From an uncultured Alistipes sp. (GTDB lineage: Bacteria; Bacteroidota; Bacteroidia; Bacteroidales; Rikenellaceae): DNA of 64,000 nt. Below, piece by piece: positions 62,343-64,000 of the stretch. Numbering within the stretch: the stretch's first letter is position 1; each line of letters opens with the position of its first letter. The stretch lies in contig NZ_OZ007039.1 in assembly GCF_963931675.1 (NCBI RefSeq), forward strand, positions 1,087,657 to 1,151,656. The letters are read 5' to 3'. A program made the position numbers and the translations under genes. The notes beneath the pieces are model-generated. The model worked only from the letters and a program-made list of their open reading frames with translations, was not told the origin of the DNA and ran no database searches.

Positions 62343-63227
62343 TTATATGATCTTCTTAACCCGCTGGTAATTACTGCGGAACTCTTTGGGCGAACACCCC
62401 TTTTTGCGCTTGAAAATACGGTTGAAGTTCGAGATGTTATTGAAGCCGCACTCGAAACAGATTTCGGAAACCGACTGGGTCGTATTGACCAGCATACGCA
62501 CCGCATGGCCCAAACGGATCTCAATCAGGTAGTCGGAGAGGTTTTTCCCCGTTCGCTGACTGAAAAAACGGCTGAATGCCGTCGGGCTCATCCCCACGAG
62601 TTCGGCCAACTGCGCAAGGCGGATCTCCTTGTTATAATTGCGGTTGATATAGGCGTAAATCTTCTGCACGCGGCGGCTGTCCGCCGAATCGCTGATGCAG
62701 GCGAACGAACTGCTCGACAGGGGGCGCGACTCGCACAGCGACAATTCGTAGAGAATGGTCAGAAACTTGAGAACCGCATAAAAGCCCTGTTCCGATGCCA
62801 ACCGGTCGAGCAGCGAGTAGACCTTCAGGATAGCGCTCATGGGAAAGGAGCACCCCACACGCGCCTTTTCAAGCATGTGGAGGATGGAATTGAACTGGTT
62901 TTTGGAGAGCAGACTTTCAAAAAACAGATCCGAAGAGAATTGGATCGTAATCTCCCGGATCTTTTTCGAGGTACACTTATGCTGTTTCCAGGCGTGTTTC
63001 AGTTCCTTGCCCGCAATCAGGGTCAGGTCGTAATCACCGATCTCCTCGATGGAATCTCCCACAATACGTTGGATTCCCCGTCCGTTCTCCACAAAATTGA
63101 ACTCGTATTCAGCGTGGGAGTGGAGCGGGAACGTAAATTCCGACTTGTAGCGCTCGATGATATAGAAACAATCCTTTTCCGACAGCGGCGTAATCTCGTA
63201 GATCGCATCTTCGTACTGCTTTTCCAT
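62343..63227 (-). CDS. AraC-family regulator of the mannan operon
   Basis: 294 residues from the ATG at 63227 (MEKQYEDAIYEITPL). Cupin-like N-terminal domain (FTFPLHSHAEYEFNFVENGRGIQRIVGD with His pair), C-terminal AraC domain with IRLAQLAELVGMSPTAFSRF and SVSEICFECGFNNISNFNRI. It is not a hybrid two-component or SusR regulator, which control most glycan loci of the Bacteroides. Position just upstream of susC on the same strand suggests control of the mannan locus; this is inferred. An upstream extension of 45 codons lacks homology. Confidence 0.88.
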   Translation of the reverse strand: MEKQYEDAIYEITPLSEKDCFYIIERYKSEFTFPLHSHAEYEFNFVENGRGIQRIVGDSIEEIGDYDLTLIAGKELKHAWKQHKCTSKKIREITIQFSSDLFFESLLSKNQFNSILHMLEKARVGCSFPMSAILKVYSLLDRLASEQGFYAVLKFLTILYELSLCESRPLSSSSFACISDSADSRRVQKIYAYINRNYNKEIRLAQLAELVGMSPTAFSRFFSQRTGKNLSDYLIEIRLGHAVRMLVNTTQSVSEICFECGFNNISNFNRIFKRKKGCSPKEFRSNYQRVKKII

Positions 63228-63326
63228 ACGCGTGAAATGATATGCTGTTACAAGATACGATACTTTTTTAACATATCCTTCTTTTCTTTTGTATTTTATT
63301 CCAAAAAGACTGTGATTCGGGCCCGA

Positions 63327-63367
63327 ATGCTGTGGAGGCCTTCCCTTCGGGAAGGCCTCCACAGCAT
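63327..63367 (-). terminator. Terminator of sppA
   Basis: Perfect 19-base inverted repeat, arms 63327-63345 and 63349-63367 with a 3-base loop; it starts 12 bases beyond the sppA stop on the minus strand and a T run follows some bases later. Confidence 0.8.
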
Positions 63368-63379
63368 ATAAAAACCGCC

Positions 63380-64000
63380 TTAACGCAACTCCACGCGATA
63401 GGGCGAATACATTACGATTCCCTGCTGGCTCAGCGCTTCACGGACCGTCTCGTACTCCTTCATCATGTCGCCCAATTCCGAACGTGTGAAGGACGCACGC
63501 ACACTCCGGCTCAACGAAGCCAGCACCGCCGCCAGACCCGTCGGCTGCTCCGTTACCTCGACAACCCGGTAGTTTTCACCCAGTTCGGCCTTGTCAACAG
63601 CCAGCGCAATGGCCGTCTTCAAACCGCCGCAGGCATCCACCAGTCCGATTCCCAAAGCCTCTTCTCCCGACCAGACCCGGCCGCCGGCAATCTCCAGAAC
63701 CCGTTCAATCGGCAGGTTGCGACCCTCGGACACGTCGTTCGTAAAGGTCGTGTAGACCCGGTCCACCCCGCGCATGATCATCGCACGCTGCACGGGCGTC
63801 AGCGGTCCCTTGCCCAGAAAATCCGACGACCTGTTGCTCTGGACCCCGTCGATGGTGATCCCGAGCTTGTTCTTCAGCGCATCGCGCGGATCGAGGATCA
63901 TCCCGAAGACGCCGATCGAACCGGTCAGCGTCAGCCGGTCGGCCACAATGACGTCGGCCGGGCAGGAGATGTAGTATCCACCGCTGGCCGCATAGGAGCC
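63380..64000 (-). CDS. sppA: Signal peptide peptidase SppA, N-terminal part cut by window edge
   Basis: 206 residues read from the window edge to the stop at 63380. GSYAASGGYYIS at the very edge carries the catalytic Ser of SppA (SGGYY), followed by LTGSIGVFG; the C-terminal S49 domain ends YSPYRVELR. The start and most of the N-terminal half lie outside. It cleaves signal peptide remnants in the membrane. Confidence 0.93.
   Translation of the reverse strand, partial: GSYAASGGYYISCPADVIVADRLTLTGSIGVFGMILDPRDALKNKLGITIDGVQSNRSSDFLGKGPLTPVQRAMIMRGVDRVYTTFTNDVSEGRNLPIERVLEIAGGRVWSGEEALGIGLVDACGGLKTAIALAVDKAELGENYRVVEVTEQPTGLAAVLASLSRSVRASFTRSELGDMMKEYETVREALSQQGIVMYSPYRVELR

Overview
The window comes from a GC-rich member of the Bacteroidales, most likely Alistipes or a close Rikenellaceae relative; this assignment is inferred from gene content, not from a database match. 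The evidence is a SusC/SusD polysaccharide utilization locus, a SusC-like outer-membrane barrel, the exbB-small membrane protein-exbD-exbD cluster, an anaerobic sulfatase-maturating enzyme, Bacteroidetes-type -7 boxes (TAnnTTTG) before many genes, and generally no Shine-Dalgarno dependence.

Layout. 1-856 is the start of an anaerobic sulfatase-maturating radical SAM enzyme, cut by the window edge. 1055-3880 is an outer-membrane barrel protein. 4072-10719 (minus) is a seven-gene efflux operon: TetR regulator, TolC, HlyD-type adaptor, two ABC ATPases and two ABC-2 permeases, with a palindromic operator before the regulator. About 10.9-24.1 kb is a decayed mobilizable island that stops at the 3' end of a tRNA-Cys gene. 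It holds a broken tyrosine integrase, an AlbA/RecG-like ATP-binding protein with a 12-bp tandem repeat, two helix-turn-helix proteins, a toprim primase, a MobV-type relaxase with a multi-hairpin region in front of it, and a type I restriction-modification system (hsdM, hsdS, hsdR). Two AT-rich membrane-protein genes of unknown function lie inside the hsd operon.

24.4-27.8 kb is a housekeeping operon (dprA, tatD family, a TIGR04076-like gene, ansA). 27.8-30.7 kb is a long structured, purine-rich repeat leader followed by the Exb energy-transducing operon that would power the TonB-dependent receptors elsewhere in the window. 30.8-34.8 kb has rnhB, a polytopic membrane protein, an AraC regulator, a candidate small RNA and a poorly coding stretch. 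34.9-38.3 kb is lipA-lipB-recJ. 38.4-44.8 kb has a nitroreductase, a HAD phosphatase, an odd ABC pair, rdgB, a Gfo/Idh oxidoreductase, folE, a DUF4136-like lipoprotein and a small outer-membrane barrel. 44.9-48.3 kb is queD-polA. FolE and QueD are consecutive steps of the deazapurine/pterin pathway.

48.5-63.2 kb (minus) is a mannan utilization locus in one nine-gene operon: SusC, SusD, a surface glycan-binding lipoprotein, a GDSL/SGNH esterase, a CE7-like acetyl esterase, a SGNH-GH26 esterase-mannanase fusion, a GH130 mannosylglucose phosphorylase, a GPH-family sugar symporter and an AGE-family (cellobiose 2-) epimerase, with a divergent-position AraC regulator upstream. The logic is surface capture and import of acetylated mannan fragments, deacetylation and cleavage to mannobiose in the periplasm, symport, epimerization to mannosylglucose, and phosphorolysis to mannose-1-phosphate plus glucose. 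The window ends in a partial signal peptide peptidase SppA.

The best candidates for something undescribed are the two membrane genes embedded in the type I restriction operon, the SGNH-GH26 fusion with its stand-alone SGNH paralogue, the purine-rich repeat leader before exbB, and a small RNA gene at about 33.76-33.84 kb.
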